NCBI GenBank assembly: GCA_964518725.1
Contig: CAZFKP010000001.1
Location: 1 to 64,000 of the forward strand
Direction: 5' to 3'
Source of the DNA: JANRKF01 sp964518725
GTDB lineage: Bacteria; Pseudomonadota; Alphaproteobacteria; Rickettsiales; SXRF01
DNA length: 64,000 nucleotides
Below are positions 1 to 6,854 of the stretch, one piece after another. Within the stretch, counting starts at the first letter, position 1, and each line of letters begins with the position of its first letter. The position numbers and the translations under genes are program-made. A model generated the notes under the pieces. The model made no database searches and was not told the origin of the DNA. It was given only the letters and a program-made list of their open reading frames with translations.

Positions 1-490
1 CCCCACGGTATTTTCCGAGCTGCCAAAATTGCTTGAACGCGCCGGGCAGGGGAAGAAGGGCGAGGGGTCGATCACGGGATTATTTACGGTGCTGGTGGAG
101 GGCGATGATACGAATGAACCGGTATCGGATACGGTGCGCGGGATTCTCGACGGCCACATTGTGATGGAGCGGGGGATCGCGCAGCGCGGGCGTTTCCCGG
201 CGATCAATATTTTGAAAAGCGTGTCGCGGACGATGCCTGATTGCAACGATGAAAAAGAAAACGCGTTGGTGCAAACGGCGCGGCGGTTGCTGTCCACCTA
301 TGAAGATATGGCGGAGATGATTCGCCTCGGCGCTTACCGCAAGGGCAGCGATCCAGAAGTCGATCAGGCGATCCAGTTTTACCAGCCGATTGAAAATTTC
401 CTGCGCCAGCGAAAAGATGAGAAAACCTCGGTGGCAGAAGGTTACGATCAGCTTGCCGAGATTCTCGGCCTCGCCAACTGGCGCGGCTGA
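1..490 (+). CDS. fliI: Flagellum-specific ATP synthase FliI, C-terminal part (5' end outside window)
   Basis: This is the C-terminal part of the ATPase that powers the flagellar type III export apparatus. The frame is open from base 2 and already codes for the FSELPKLLERAG segment, so the start lies upstream of the window. Family landmarks follow: GSITGLFTVLVEGDD, the ILDGHIVMER switch region, and the helical C-terminal domain that contacts FliH and FliJ. F1-beta paralogues differ in this last domain, which favours FliI. The stop codon overlaps the start of the next gene (TGATG), as expected for a flagellar fliI-fliJ pair. Identification rests on family recall, not on a search. Confidence 0.93.
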   Translation, partial: PTVFSELPKLLERAGQGKKGEGSITGLFTVLVEGDDTNEPVSDTVRGILDGHIVMERGIAQRGRFPAINILKSVSRTMPDCNDEKENALVQTARRLLSTYEDMAEMIRLGAYRKGSDPEVDQAIQFYQPIENFLRQRKDEKTSVAEGYDQLAEILGLANWRG

Positions 491-915
491 TGAAAGGCAT
501 CGACACACTCATCCGCCTTTCCAAGCGAACGCTCGATGAGCTGCGTAAGAAGCAGGTGGCGCTCGAAACCCAGAAAGAAAAATTGCATGATGCAATTCGT
601 CGTTTAAATAACGAGATGGAAAGCGAAATGCGTCTCGCACAGAAATCTCCGGAAATGGCGACGTTTTATGGCGGGTTTGCCAAGCGCATTAAAGCCAAGC
701 AGGCGATGTTGCGCGAAGAAACCCAAAAGCTGGAGTTCGAGTTGGTCGTGCTCTCGGAGCAGATCATCGAGGCATTTGCCGACCTGAAGAAATATGAAAT
801 CGCCCGCGATAATGCCAAAGCCCGCGCGCGTGCCGAAGCGGCGCGCAAGGAAACCATCGCGATGGACGAGGTGGCGGCCAGCCAGTTCCTGCGTAAGGAA
901 AAAGAGGAAGGATAA
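490..915 (+). CDS. fliJ: Flagellar export chaperone FliJ-like coiled-coil protein
   Basis: A 141-residue, highly charged and almost wholly helical protein. It has long heptad-like stretches (RTLDELRKKQVALETQ near residues 13-28; EETQKLEFELVVLSEQ near 76-91) and no membrane segment. FliJ proteins are short coiled coils that sit in the FliI ring and help deliver substrates to the export gate. They diverge fast, so size, coiled coil and position directly after fliI with a 1-base overlap are the main evidence. The next gene starts 5 bases downstream and may be co-transcribed. Confidence in the role comes from context more than from sequence. Confidence 0.8.
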   Translation: MKGIDTLIRLSKRTLDELRKKQVALETQKEKLHDAIRRLNNEMESEMRLAQKSPEMATFYGGFAKRIKAKQAMLREETQKLEFELVVLSEQIIEAFADLKKYEIARDNAKARARAEAARKETIAMDEVAASQFLRKEKEEG

Positions 916-919
916 ATTC

Positions 920-2191
920 ATGAAACTCTTGTTCACCCGTCGTTTTTTGCCGCTGTTCATCACCCAGTTCCTCGGGGCATTTAACGACAATCTGTTCAAA
1001 AATGCGCTGGTCATCCTGCTTGCGTTCAAAATGGCCGACCATGTTTCGGTCAACCCGAACCTGCTCATCATTGCGGCGGGAGGGTTGTTCATGTTGCCCT
1101 ATTTCCTATTTTCCGCCACTGCCGGGCAATTGGCGGATAAGTACGACAAGGCGCTATTGGCGCGGCTGACCAAGCTGTGGGAAATCATAATTGTCGGTAT
1201 TGGTGCGGTCGGATTTATCGGACATCATCCGATATTCCTGCTGATTGTATTGTTTTGCCTTGGTGCCCAGTCAACGTTTTTCGGTCCGGTGAAATATGCG
1301 CTGTTGCCGCAGCATTTGCGCGACGATGAGCTCCTCACCGGCAATGCGCTGGTCGAGGCGGCGACGTTTCTTGCCATTCTGCTTGGAACCATTGCCGGCG
1401 GGGTGCTCGCCATGGCGGAGCATGGCGAAGCGATCATCGTTGCGGCAACCATGGTGGTGGCGCTTGCGGGGTATGGGGTGAGCCGTTTTATCCCGGATGC
1501 CCCGGCGCCGATGCCGCAGTTGGTGGTGCAGTGGAATATCGCGGCGGCGACATGGCGGATACTCCAGCATGACCGCGCTAACCGCGGGGTGTTCCGCGCC
1601 ATCATGGGTATCACCTGGTTATGGGTGGTGGGTGCGGTATACCTCTCTCAATTTCCTGCCCTGGCGAAGGAATACCTTGGCGGGGATGAAAGTGTCGTCA
1701 CCTTGTTCCTCACGCTGTTCTCGCTTGGTGTCGGTGTTGGCTCAATGCTCGCGGCTAAACTGACTGGGGGTAAAATCAGTACGCGCTATGTTAGCTGGGG
1801 AGCGTTCGGCATGGTGCTCTTTTCACTGGATATGGCGCTGGTGTGTTTTGGCCTGCCGGTGCTGGAGACGACGGCGCTTGTGGGGGTATCGGAGATACTG
1901 GAAAACCCGCAGCACGTGCGCTTGCTTGCCGACCTGTTCATGGTCGCCTTGTCGGGGGGGGTATTCGTGGTGCCGCTCTACGCCGTTATGCAGCATGAGA
2001 GCGACGCGTCGTCACGCGCCCGCACCATCGCGACTAACAATGTCGTCAATGCGTTCTTTATGGTGCTGTCTGCGGTCGCAACGGCGCTGATGGTGGCAGC
2101 AGGTTGCGGCATTGGCCACATGTTCCTCGCCATCGCCGTGATCGGGACGGGTGTTACACTCTACAGCCGTCGCCTGATAACCCAGAACTAG
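920..2191 (+). CDS. MFS transporter, lysophospholipid-transporter (LplT)-like
   Basis: A 423-residue polytopic membrane protein of the major facilitator superfamily. The ATG at 920 is preferred because the protein then opens MKLLFTRRFLPLFITQFLGAF. This is typical of the LplT-like MFS group, which is often fused to acyltransferase/acyl-ACP synthetase domains; those domains are absent here. The early QLADKYDK sequence fits the conserved MFS loop between helices 2 and 3. About 11-12 hydrophobic segments are visible. The likely role is flipping lysophospholipid across the inner membrane, though substrate is inferred from family only. Its stop overlaps the stop of the convergent repressor gene by 4 bases. 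Confidence 0.8.
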   Translation: MKLLFTRRFLPLFITQFLGAFNDNLFKNALVILLAFKMADHVSVNPNLLIIAAGGLFMLPYFLFSATAGQLADKYDKALLARLTKLWEIIIVGIGAVGFIGHHPIFLLIVLFCLGAQSTFFGPVKYALLPQHLRDDELLTGNALVEAATFLAILLGTIAGGVLAMAEHGEAIIVAATMVVALAGYGVSRFIPDAPAPMPQLVVQWNIAAATWRILQHDRANRGVFRAIMGITWLWVVGAVYLSQFPALAKEYLGGDESVVTLFLTLFSLGVGVGSMLAAKLTGGKISTRYVSWGAFGMVLFSLDMALVCFGLPVLETTALVGVSEILENPQHVRLLADLFMVALSGGVFVVPLYAVMQHESDASSRARTIATNNVVNAFFMVLSAVATALMVAAGCGIGHMFLAIAVIGTGVTLYSRRLITQN

Positions 2192-2496
2192 CTGGCTCTT
2201 TTAAACAGCAGCTCCAGCTCTTCGACGACTTCTTCGCGACTCTTTTTCTTGTCGATTTTCGTTACCGCGTTCAGCGCTGCGTCGAGATGGATTTTGAACA
2301 CGCGTTGCTCCACCGACGCAATCGCCGAATGTACAGCCTTGCACTGGGTGATGACTTCGTCGAGCTTACGGCCGGCGGCGAGCATTTTCTGGATACCCTC
2401 GATCTGTCCCATCACGCGGTTGAGGCGCTTGACCTCATCGCTGAAGTCCATGCGTTTTTTATCCGACTTTTCTTTGTCCTTGTGTTTCTCTTTCAT
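2188..2496 (-). CDS. CsoR/RcnR/FrmR-family (DUF156) metal- or thiol-responsive repressor, atypical ligand set
   Basis: A 102-residue all-helical repressor of the CsoR/RcnR/FrmR family. After a Lys-rich tail it carries the family signature EVKRLNRVMGQIEGI and the helix ending in KIHLDAAL. By alignment from memory, His70 occupies the conserved His position (His60/61). The usual N-terminal ligand Cys position is Leu45, and the second CsoR Cys position is Ala74. The only cysteine is Cys52, one turn further along. Copper sensing of the Mycobacterium type is therefore unlikely, and the inducer is unknown. It probably represses itself through the C/G-tract sites directly upstream. Its target gene is not obvious, since its neighbours are convergent or separate. 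Confidence 0.82.
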   Translation of the reverse strand: MKEKHKDKEKSDKKRMDFSDEVKRLNRVMGQIEGIQKMLAAGRKLDEVITQCKAVHSAIASVEQRVFKIHLDAALNAVTKIDKKKSREEVVEELELLFKRAS

Positions 2497-2560
2497 AGAT
2501 ACCCCCCGTTGCTGATTGTTCTACCGCCACAGGGTATAATAAAATAAAGGGGGTGACGCA
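2497..2560. promoter_or_regulatory. Candidate promoter and operator of the CsoR-like repressor
   Basis: Read on the minus strand, a TTGCGT box and a TTATAC box lie 16 bases apart upstream of the repressor start at 2496. The motif ATACCCCCC (2499-2507) and its partial inverse GGGTAT (2532-2537) flank the leader, and a further run of five G lies at 2549-2553. CsoR-family operators are built from G/C tracts flanked by TA-rich half-sites. The 2499-2507 tract also serves as the only purine-rich stretch (GGGGGG on the minus strand) where a ribosome would bind, so repressor binding and translation start nearly coincide. Confidence 0.4.
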
Positions 2561-2600
2561 AGCGGCTTAGCTATGCATATTCTACATGGCTGGAGCGAAA

Positions 2601-3008
2601 TTATTCAAAGTCCGCCTCGTCTTCCGAGATCAGGCATCCTTTCATCGATGGGCCGCTGCGATGTACGCGCGCGCGGTCGCCACAGACTAGGTGATGCCAG
2701 CGCGGGAGCGGTTGGCCGCTTGCCACCAGCCGGTAGCCGCATGTGTGGGGAAGCCATGTCAGCTCGTGCACATTGTCCGGTGTCACTTTAATGCAGTCGG
2801 GCACGTTTTTCTGGCGGTTCCGGTAATCGGTGCATTGGTGCGACTCAAGGCATAGGTAGCGGCAGGCGACGTTGGACAGGGCGATTTCGCCGCTATCGAT
2901 ATCCTGCACGCGGATTTGGCAGCACAGGCCGCACCCGTCGCAAATGGATTCCCATTCCGCCTTGGTCATGCGATGCATCGGTTTTTTCAGGAATGCCGGC
3001 TGCGCCAT
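2601..3008 (-). CDS. YcgN/UPF0260-family cysteine-cluster protein
   Basis: A 135-residue protein of the UPF0260 (YcgN) family. It has the N-terminal CDGCGLCC cluster, a middle CRYLCLESHQCTDY cluster and later single cysteines, a pattern expected to bind an iron-sulfur cluster or zinc. The start MAQPAFLKK at 3008 is used because the longer reading frame runs into the upstream gene in another frame. Only one base separates this start from the stop of the DUF4236 gene (TGATATG), so the two are likely translationally coupled. The family is widespread in Proteobacteria but has no assigned reaction that I can name. Confidence 0.85.
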   Translation of the reverse strand: MAQPAFLKKPMHRMTKAEWESICDGCGLCCQIRVQDIDSGEIALSNVACRYLCLESHQCTDYRNRQKNVPDCIKVTPDNVHELTWLPHTCGYRLVASGQPLPRWHHLVCGDRARVHRSGPSMKGCLISEDEADFE

Positions 3009-3009
3009 A

Positions 3010-3291
3010 TCAGAAATAAACGGCGCTAATGACCATGACGGCCACGACCACGACGATCCAAAGTATGCGACTGGTTTTGCTGGAAGTGCCGGGCTTGTCG
3101 GAAGCCTGGTTGGGGCTGTAGCTGGAATAGGAAATGCCGCTGCCGGGAAGCCCCACGGTGGTGCGCCGCCCTTTCTTGCCAATGTTGTAACTCAGGCCTT
3201 TTTTGCCGAGCGACACGCTCGCCCCGGTTTTACTGAGGTTGAGCTTAACTCCCGGCAAGAGCCGGATTGATTTACGAAGCCTGAGTCCCAT
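3010..3291 (-). CDS. DUF4236 domain protein with C-terminal membrane anchor
   Basis: A 93-residue protein. The N-terminal half (GLRLRKSIRLLPGVKLNLSK, then SVSLGKKGLSYNIGKKGRRT) is the short DUF4236 module. A Ser/Pro-rich linker and one hydrophobic helix (ILWIVVVVAVMVISAVYF) follow at the C-terminus. The ATG at 3291 is chosen over an upstream one because GGAGG lies about 5 bases before it. DUF4236 modules often mark small surface- or phage-associated proteins, but no function is established. It forms a two-gene unit with the YcgN-like gene. Confidence 0.75.
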   Translation of the reverse strand: MGLRLRKSIRLLPGVKLNLSKTGASVSLGKKGLSYNIGKKGRRTTVGLPGSGISYSSYSPNQASDKPGTSSKTSRILWIVVVVAVMVISAVYF

Positions 3292-3383
3292 CGCATCCTC
3301 CGTATTATTCTGGGATATGGTGTGGCGCGTCACATTCCCGTTAACCATGGTGCTGGCGCGCGGCTATCGACGCCGTTCGAACC

Positions 3384-3482
3384 CTACCCGAACAACGGGC
3401 GGCTGTCATCGAGTTTCCTAAGCATCGGAAAATCTTCATTGATGGGTTTGTTTTTGTCCCAGCCGTAGTGGCGTGAGTGGCG
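3384..3482 (-). pseudogene. Possible 3' remnant of an unrecognised gene
   Basis: Thirty-two open codons on the minus strand end at a TAG (3384-3386). They read RHSRHYGWDKNKPINEDF and then a tail ending DDSRPLFG. There is no start codon or ribosome site, and the frame runs straight into the end of the hydrolase gene in a different frame. The composition looks protein-like rather than random. I read it as the tail of a gene whose front was lost when the neighbouring island arrived. I do not recognise the family, and it may be chance. Confidence 0.3.
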
Positions 3483-3484
3483 GG

Positions 3485-4342
3485 TTATCCCAGCTTATTC
3501 AGTGGGATCTTGATATATTGCACGCCATTGTTTTCTGCCTTGCCCAGATCACCAGCACGCAGGTTGACCTGAATGGATGGTAGCAATAAGCGAGGCACGG
3601 CTTTGCCAACATCCTTCGCGTTACGGGCTGCAACATATTCTTCTTCGCTCACGCCGTCATGCACCATGCTGTTTTTAGCTTTTTGATCGGCTACGGTGGA
3701 GACGTAACCTTCCGATTCACCCTGCGGCGGATAGTCATGGCAGGTATAGATCTTGGTGGTCTCTGGCAGCGACAGCAGTTTCTGGATAGACTGGTAAAGC
3801 GTCTGTGCGCTGCCGCCGGGGAAATCCGTTCGCGCCGTGCCAACATACGGCATGAAGATCGTATCACCGACAAAGGCTGCATCGCCCATGAGATACGTCA
3901 CACAGGCAGGCGTATGACCCGGCGTGTGCATCACCTTCACTTCGATAGAACCGATTGCAAAGTTTTCTCCATCCTTGAACAAATGATCGAACTGCGAGCC
4001 ATCGAGCGATGTGTCATGCGCGGTGTTAAACAACGGCACCCAAAATTTCAGCACTTCCTTAATGTGCTCTCCGATAGCAATCTTTCCGCCGAGCTTTTCA
4101 CGCAGGTAATGCGATGCGGTCAAGTGATCGGCATGGGCATGGGTTTCTAATATCCATTCAACACTCAAGCCTTGTTCTTTCACATAGGCAATCACTTTAT
4201 CAGCCGATACAGTGGTGGTTTTGCCAGCGTGCATATCGTAATCCAGCACCGAGTCGATGATGGCGCATTTGCTGGTCTTGGGATCGCTGACCACATAAGT
4301 GAACGTGGCGGTATCCTGATCAAAAAAGTGATGTATCTGCAT
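3485..4342 (-). CDS. Metallo-beta-lactamase-fold hydrolase, persulfide dioxygenase (ETHE1/Blh)-like
   Basis: A 285-residue MBL-fold enzyme with the metal site THAHADHL near residue 95, a second ligand in HTPGHT, and a further CHDYPP segment near residue 205. That last segment is typical of the glyoxalase-II-like ETHE1/Blh branch. Such enzymes oxidise glutathione or protein persulfides to sulfite. It is the last gene of a minus-strand run (ArsR repressor, rhodanese, TauE/SafE, this enzyme), the same set described for BigR-controlled sulfide detoxification operons of plant-associated bacteria. The 10-base gap from the exporter gene suggests one transcript. It is probably cytoplasmic, as no signal peptide is seen. 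Confidence 0.88.
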   Translation of the reverse strand: MQIHHFFDQDTATFTYVVSDPKTSKCAIIDSVLDYDMHAGKTTTVSADKVIAYVKEQGLSVEWILETHAHADHLTASHYLREKLGGKIAIGEHIKEVLKFWVPLFNTAHDTSLDGSQFDHLFKDGENFAIGSIEVKVMHTPGHTPACVTYLMGDAAFVGDTIFMPYVGTARTDFPGGSAQTLYQSIQKLLSLPETTKIYTCHDYPPQGESEGYVSTVADQKAKNSMVHDGVSEEEYVAARNAKDVGKAVPRLLLPSIQVNLRAGDLGKAENNGVQYIKIPLNKLG

Positions 4343-4352
4343 AAAATCCTCC

Positions 4353-5150
4353 TCAGTTTGCGTTGAATAATGCGTGTAGTTCTTCGATCAACACCGCGAT
4401 GCCAATCAGAAGAGTAAACACGCCAAATAGTTTTTTGAGTTTCTCGCCTTCCAGCCGTTTGCTAAGTGTCGTGCCAAGCCACATACCCACTAGCGTCAGG
4501 CCAAGAAATGCGCCCAGCAACGGCCAATCGAGCGGAATACCTGCGGCGATGTCACCCTTGAACCCCACCAGCGAATTGATGGCGATGATGGCGAGTGATG
4601 TGCCAATCGCCTCTTTCATGGATAAGCCGAAGAGCGCAATCAGGGTGGGTATAATCAGAAAACCACCGCCTGCGCCCACCATGCCCGTAAGCAGACCCAC
4701 GCCAGCGCTGCCGAAAATCAGTTTAGCCATGCGGCCAAACGTCATTGTATGGGGGCGACTTGGTGTGACTTTTACAGGGCGGAGCATGAAGCCCGCCGCT
4801 AAAATCATCAGCCCCGCAAATAGCAGCATGATAAAGATGTCTTTGGGAATGCCTGAGAGCGGATCAGGAATGGCAGGTACAATGAAAGTGCGGGTTGCCA
4901 GCACAGTGAGCATGGCGGGTGCTGCAAACATCGCGGCTGCTTTGATATTCACCAGACCATTGCGTTGGTAGCGTATGGCACCAGTCAGCGCAGCACTGCC
5001 TACCACCAGCAATGAGTAGCCTGTGGCCACCACTGGCTTCACACCGAGCAGATACACTAGTATCGGTACGGTCAGGATGGAACCGCCCGCACCAATCAAG
5101 CCCAGCGTCAGCCCCATCACAATCGCTAGTATGTAGCCAAGCGCGATCAT
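4353..5150 (-). CDS. TauE/SafE-family sulfite (organosulfur anion) exporter
   Basis: A 265-residue integral membrane protein of the TauE/SafE (UPF0721) family with about eight hydrophobic segments. The two family repeats are visible: GLTLGLIGAGGSILTVPILVYL near the N-terminus and VGLLTGMVGAGGGFLIIPTL in the middle. The GAGGG turns are hallmark positions. In this operon it most likely exports sulfite made by the persulfide dioxygenase-like enzyme downstream. It begins one base after the rhodanese gene ends, so the two should be co-translated. Confidence 0.9.
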   Translation of the reverse strand: MIALGYILAIVMGLTLGLIGAGGSILTVPILVYLLGVKPVVATGYSLLVVGSAALTGAIRYQRNGLVNIKAAAMFAAPAMLTVLATRTFIVPAIPDPLSGIPKDIFIMLLFAGLMILAAGFMLRPVKVTPSRPHTMTFGRMAKLIFGSAGVGLLTGMVGAGGGFLIIPTLIALFGLSMKEAIGTSLAIIAINSLVGFKGDIAAGIPLDWPLLGAFLGLTLVGMWLGTTLSKRLEGEKLKKLFGVFTLLIGIAVLIEELHALFNAN

Positions 5151-5151
5151 G

Positions 5152-5706
5152 TTATCTCACGCTGCATGAAGTGGGAGATGCGCCAGCAACTTGGTTCCAA
5201 GGCATTTTGGCCATCAGCATTGCAAGGCCACAAAATCCACTAAGACCTGCAAAGGTTAGCCCCGCGCCGAAAAACCCTGTGAGCAAGAAAAATAGAGGGT
5301 TCACGAAATACGCCAGCAGACTTCCAATCAGCACGCCAAGGCCGATGGTCAACTGCACCTGACGATCCAGTGGAAGAAAGAACTTGCCCGACGATGCAAC
5401 CGAATGCCCAGCCGCGCCCCATGCAGAAATACCACCTTCTAAGTTATAGATTTCAAGGTTGGGGTCTTCGGCAAGCAACTTTTCGCAGGCATTCATACTG
5501 CGTTTTCCCGAACGACAATGGATGACGAGCTTCTTGCCACCTGATTCTGGCAGCGCAGTTTTATTTACTGTTCCTAGCGGCACCAGCGTTGCGCCGTGAA
5601 TCTTCTCGGCGGCGTGTTCAGCAGGTTCGCGTACATCCACCACCACCGCTTCACCAGAGTCCATCCAGCGTTTCAGGGTGGCTGCATCAACTGTTTTTAT
5701 GGGCAT
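5152..5706 (-). CDS. Rhodanese-domain protein with C-terminal DUF2892 membrane region
   Basis: A 184-residue protein. Residues 1-105 form a rhodanese domain with the catalytic loop HCRSGKRS (Cys near residue 65), which carries a persulfide during sulfur transfer. The C-terminal part has two hydrophobic helices resembling DUF2892, the same layout as the membrane-bound rhodanese YgaP. It probably presents sulfane sulfur to the neighbouring hydrolase at the inner membrane. The first gene of the sulfur operon lies 56 bases upstream, and the gap contains a near-palindrome that may be an extra operator. The extreme C-terminus (ASPTSCSVR) is an odd fit to DUF2892. Confidence 0.87.
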   Translation of the reverse strand: MPIKTVDAATLKRWMDSGEAVVVDVREPAEHAAEKIHGATLVPLGTVNKTALPESGGKKLVIHCRSGKRSMNACEKLLAEDPNLEIYNLEGGISAWGAAGHSVASSGKFFLPLDRQVQLTIGLGVLIGSLLAYFVNPLFFLLTGFFGAGLTFAGLSGFCGLAMLMAKMPWNQVAGASPTSCSVR

Positions 5707-5735
5707 AGTGTTGTCTCCTGTATTATTTTAGAACT

Positions 5736-5751
5736 AACTAACATATTGGTT
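5736..5751. promoter_or_regulatory. Near-palindrome, candidate operator of the ArsR-type sulfide repressor
   Basis: The 16-base element AACTAACATATTGGTT reads almost the same on both strands (AACYAAYAT half-sites). It sits in the short gap between the repressor gene and the rhodanese gene, upstream of the latter's ribosome site. ArsR-family repressors bind AT-rich palindromes of this kind. No binding evidence exists; this is inferred from symmetry and position. Confidence 0.35.
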
Positions 5752-5762
5752 AAAATTTTTCG

Positions 5763-6077
5763 CTACTTGCAGTAAATCAGGTACAAGGTTGAGAGAATGG
5801 CTTCCACTTCAGGATTGCTGATGCGGTAATAGACCATCTGCCCTTGTTTATCGGCTTCCACCATCTTCAAATCCCGCATTTTTGCCAGATGCTGAGAGAG
5901 CGCGGAGCTTGATAAACCAACCAAGTGAGCAAGCTGACCCACGGATTTCTCACCCTTCACTAAGTGGCAAAGAATCATCAGGCGCTTGGCGTTTGCAAGC
6001 AGCTTTAGCATCGCCTCTGCCTTGGCAGCATTGCGTTGCATTACTTCGAGGCTGGATTGCATATTCTTCTCTTTCAT
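5763..6077 (-). CDS. ArsR-family thiol-switch repressor, BigR/SqrR-like
   Basis: A 104-residue winged-helix repressor. The DNA-recognition helix region is LVGLSSSALSQHLAKMRDL. Two cysteines, Cys37 in MILCHL and Cys103 in the final YCK, match the pair that forms a disulfide or tetrasulfide in the BigR/SqrR/YgaV persulfide sensors. The metal-binding CVC motif of arsenic sensors is missing. It heads the sulfur operon and is divergent from a DUF2892-Dps pair, so it may control both directions. The start could also be the second Met (residue 6). The link to sulfide sensing is strong because the downstream genes are those of a BigR operon. Confidence 0.9.
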   Translation of the reverse strand: MKEKNMQSSLEVMQRNAAKAEAMLKLLANAKRLMILCHLVKGEKSVGQLAHLVGLSSSALSQHLAKMRDLKMVEADKQGQMVYYRISNPEVEAILSTLYLIYCK

Positions 6078-6085
6078 ATTGACAT

Positions 6086-6107
6086 TATATTAGAAACTGC
6101 TAAAAGA
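6086..6107. promoter_or_regulatory. Candidate divergent operator between repressor and DUF2892-Dps genes
   Basis: The AT-rich spacer between the repressor start (6077) and the DUF2892 start (6150) contains TTAG (6090-6093) and CTAA (6100-6103), an inverted pair six bases apart, inside TATATTAGAAACTGCTAAAA. Position and AT-rich symmetry fit autoregulation by the ArsR-type repressor. The half-sites are short, so the call is tentative. Confidence 0.3.
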
Positions 6108-6149
6108 AGCAATAGGCAAATTTCAGAACTCAAACAGGGGGCTAAAACA

Positions 6150-6329
6150 ATGAAATGTAATGTTGGAAAAACGGATCGTACACTTCGTATCGTCGCAGGA
6201 CTTGTCATTATCGGCTGGGGTGTGGCCACTGGTAACATCTGGGGTGCTGTTGGCGTTGTGCCACTACTTACGGGCATTATTCGCTGGTGTCCTGCTTATG
6301 TGCCACTTAAAATCTCAACCAATAAATAG
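6150..6329 (+). CDS. Small DUF2892 inner-membrane protein
   Basis: A 59-residue protein that begins MKCNVGKTDRTLRIVAGLVI and has two hydrophobic helices ending in GIIRWCPAYVPLK. This is the usual DUF2892 layout, related to the membrane tail of the YgaP rhodanese. The ATG at 6150 follows a CAGGGGGC ribosome site; longer versions of the frame lie inside the divergent repressor gene. Members often occur in sulfur-detoxification clusters, which agrees with the adjoining operon. Molecular role unknown. Confidence 0.85.
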   Translation: MKCNVGKTDRTLRIVAGLVIIGWGVATGNIWGAVGVVPLLTGIIRWCPAYVPLKISTNK

Positions 6330-6337
6330 GATACATT

Positions 6338-6775
6338 ATGACCAATAAACCCGTAGTGGACGCACTCAAAAACGTACTGGCCGATAATTACGCGCTGTAT
6401 CTCAAAACCCAGAACTACCACTGGAACGTCGAAGGTGCAAACTTCAGAGGGCTGCATTTGCTGTTTGAAGAGCAATACACAGATCTCACGATGGCGATTG
6501 ATACGGTGGCGGAACTCATCCGTGGCTTGGGCGAAAAAGCCCCTGGCACATTTGATGCTTACACGAAAAACACCACTATTAAGCCTGGCAATGAAAATGC
6601 TTCTGCCGAGCAGATGGTAAAAGAACTGACGGACGATCAGGCGGCGATTCAGAAAACACTGCAAACTGCATTGGAAGCCGCACAAAAAGCAGGCGATGAA
6701 GTAGTGGCTGGGTTTATGATTGAACGCCTGACGGTTCACCGCAAAGCAGCGTGGATGCTTAAAAGCAGTTTTTAA
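6338..6775 (+). CDS. dps: Dps-family ferritin-like DNA-protection protein
   Basis: A 145-residue four-helix protein of the Dps family. The ferroxidase-site signature is present (NYHWNVEG near residue 27, then GLHLLFEEQYTDL near 43), with the His and the Asp/Glu ligands in place. Dps dodecamers oxidise ferrous iron with hydrogen peroxide and shield DNA. The N-terminal DNA-binding tail is short (MTNKPVVDALK). The gene starts eight bases after the DUF2892 gene and is probably co-transcribed, which would couple peroxide/iron protection to the sulfide response. Confidence 0.92.
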   Translation: MTNKPVVDALKNVLADNYALYLKTQNYHWNVEGANFRGLHLLFEEQYTDLTMAIDTVAELIRGLGEKAPGTFDAYTKNTTIKPGNENASAEQMVKELTDDQAAIQKTLQTALEAAQKAGDEVVAGFMIERLTVHRKAAWMLKSSF

Positions 6776-6854
6776 TTTGATTGTTTAGGGTAGTAGTTTA
6801 TAAAAAAATCGTGGGAAAACCATGTAAGAATAATAACAAATCGCAGGATAGAAT

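Noticed and set aside
794..919. N-terminal extension of the MFS transporter from 794
   Set aside because: It overlaps the end of fliJ in another frame and is unlike any transporter; the hydrophobic protein starts at 920.
3360..3390. GTTCGAAC sequence suggesting a second tRNA T-arm or attachment copy at the left edge of the island
   Set aside because: Flanking bases do not pair as a T-stem and do not match the tRNA-Arg 3' end beyond TTCGAA.
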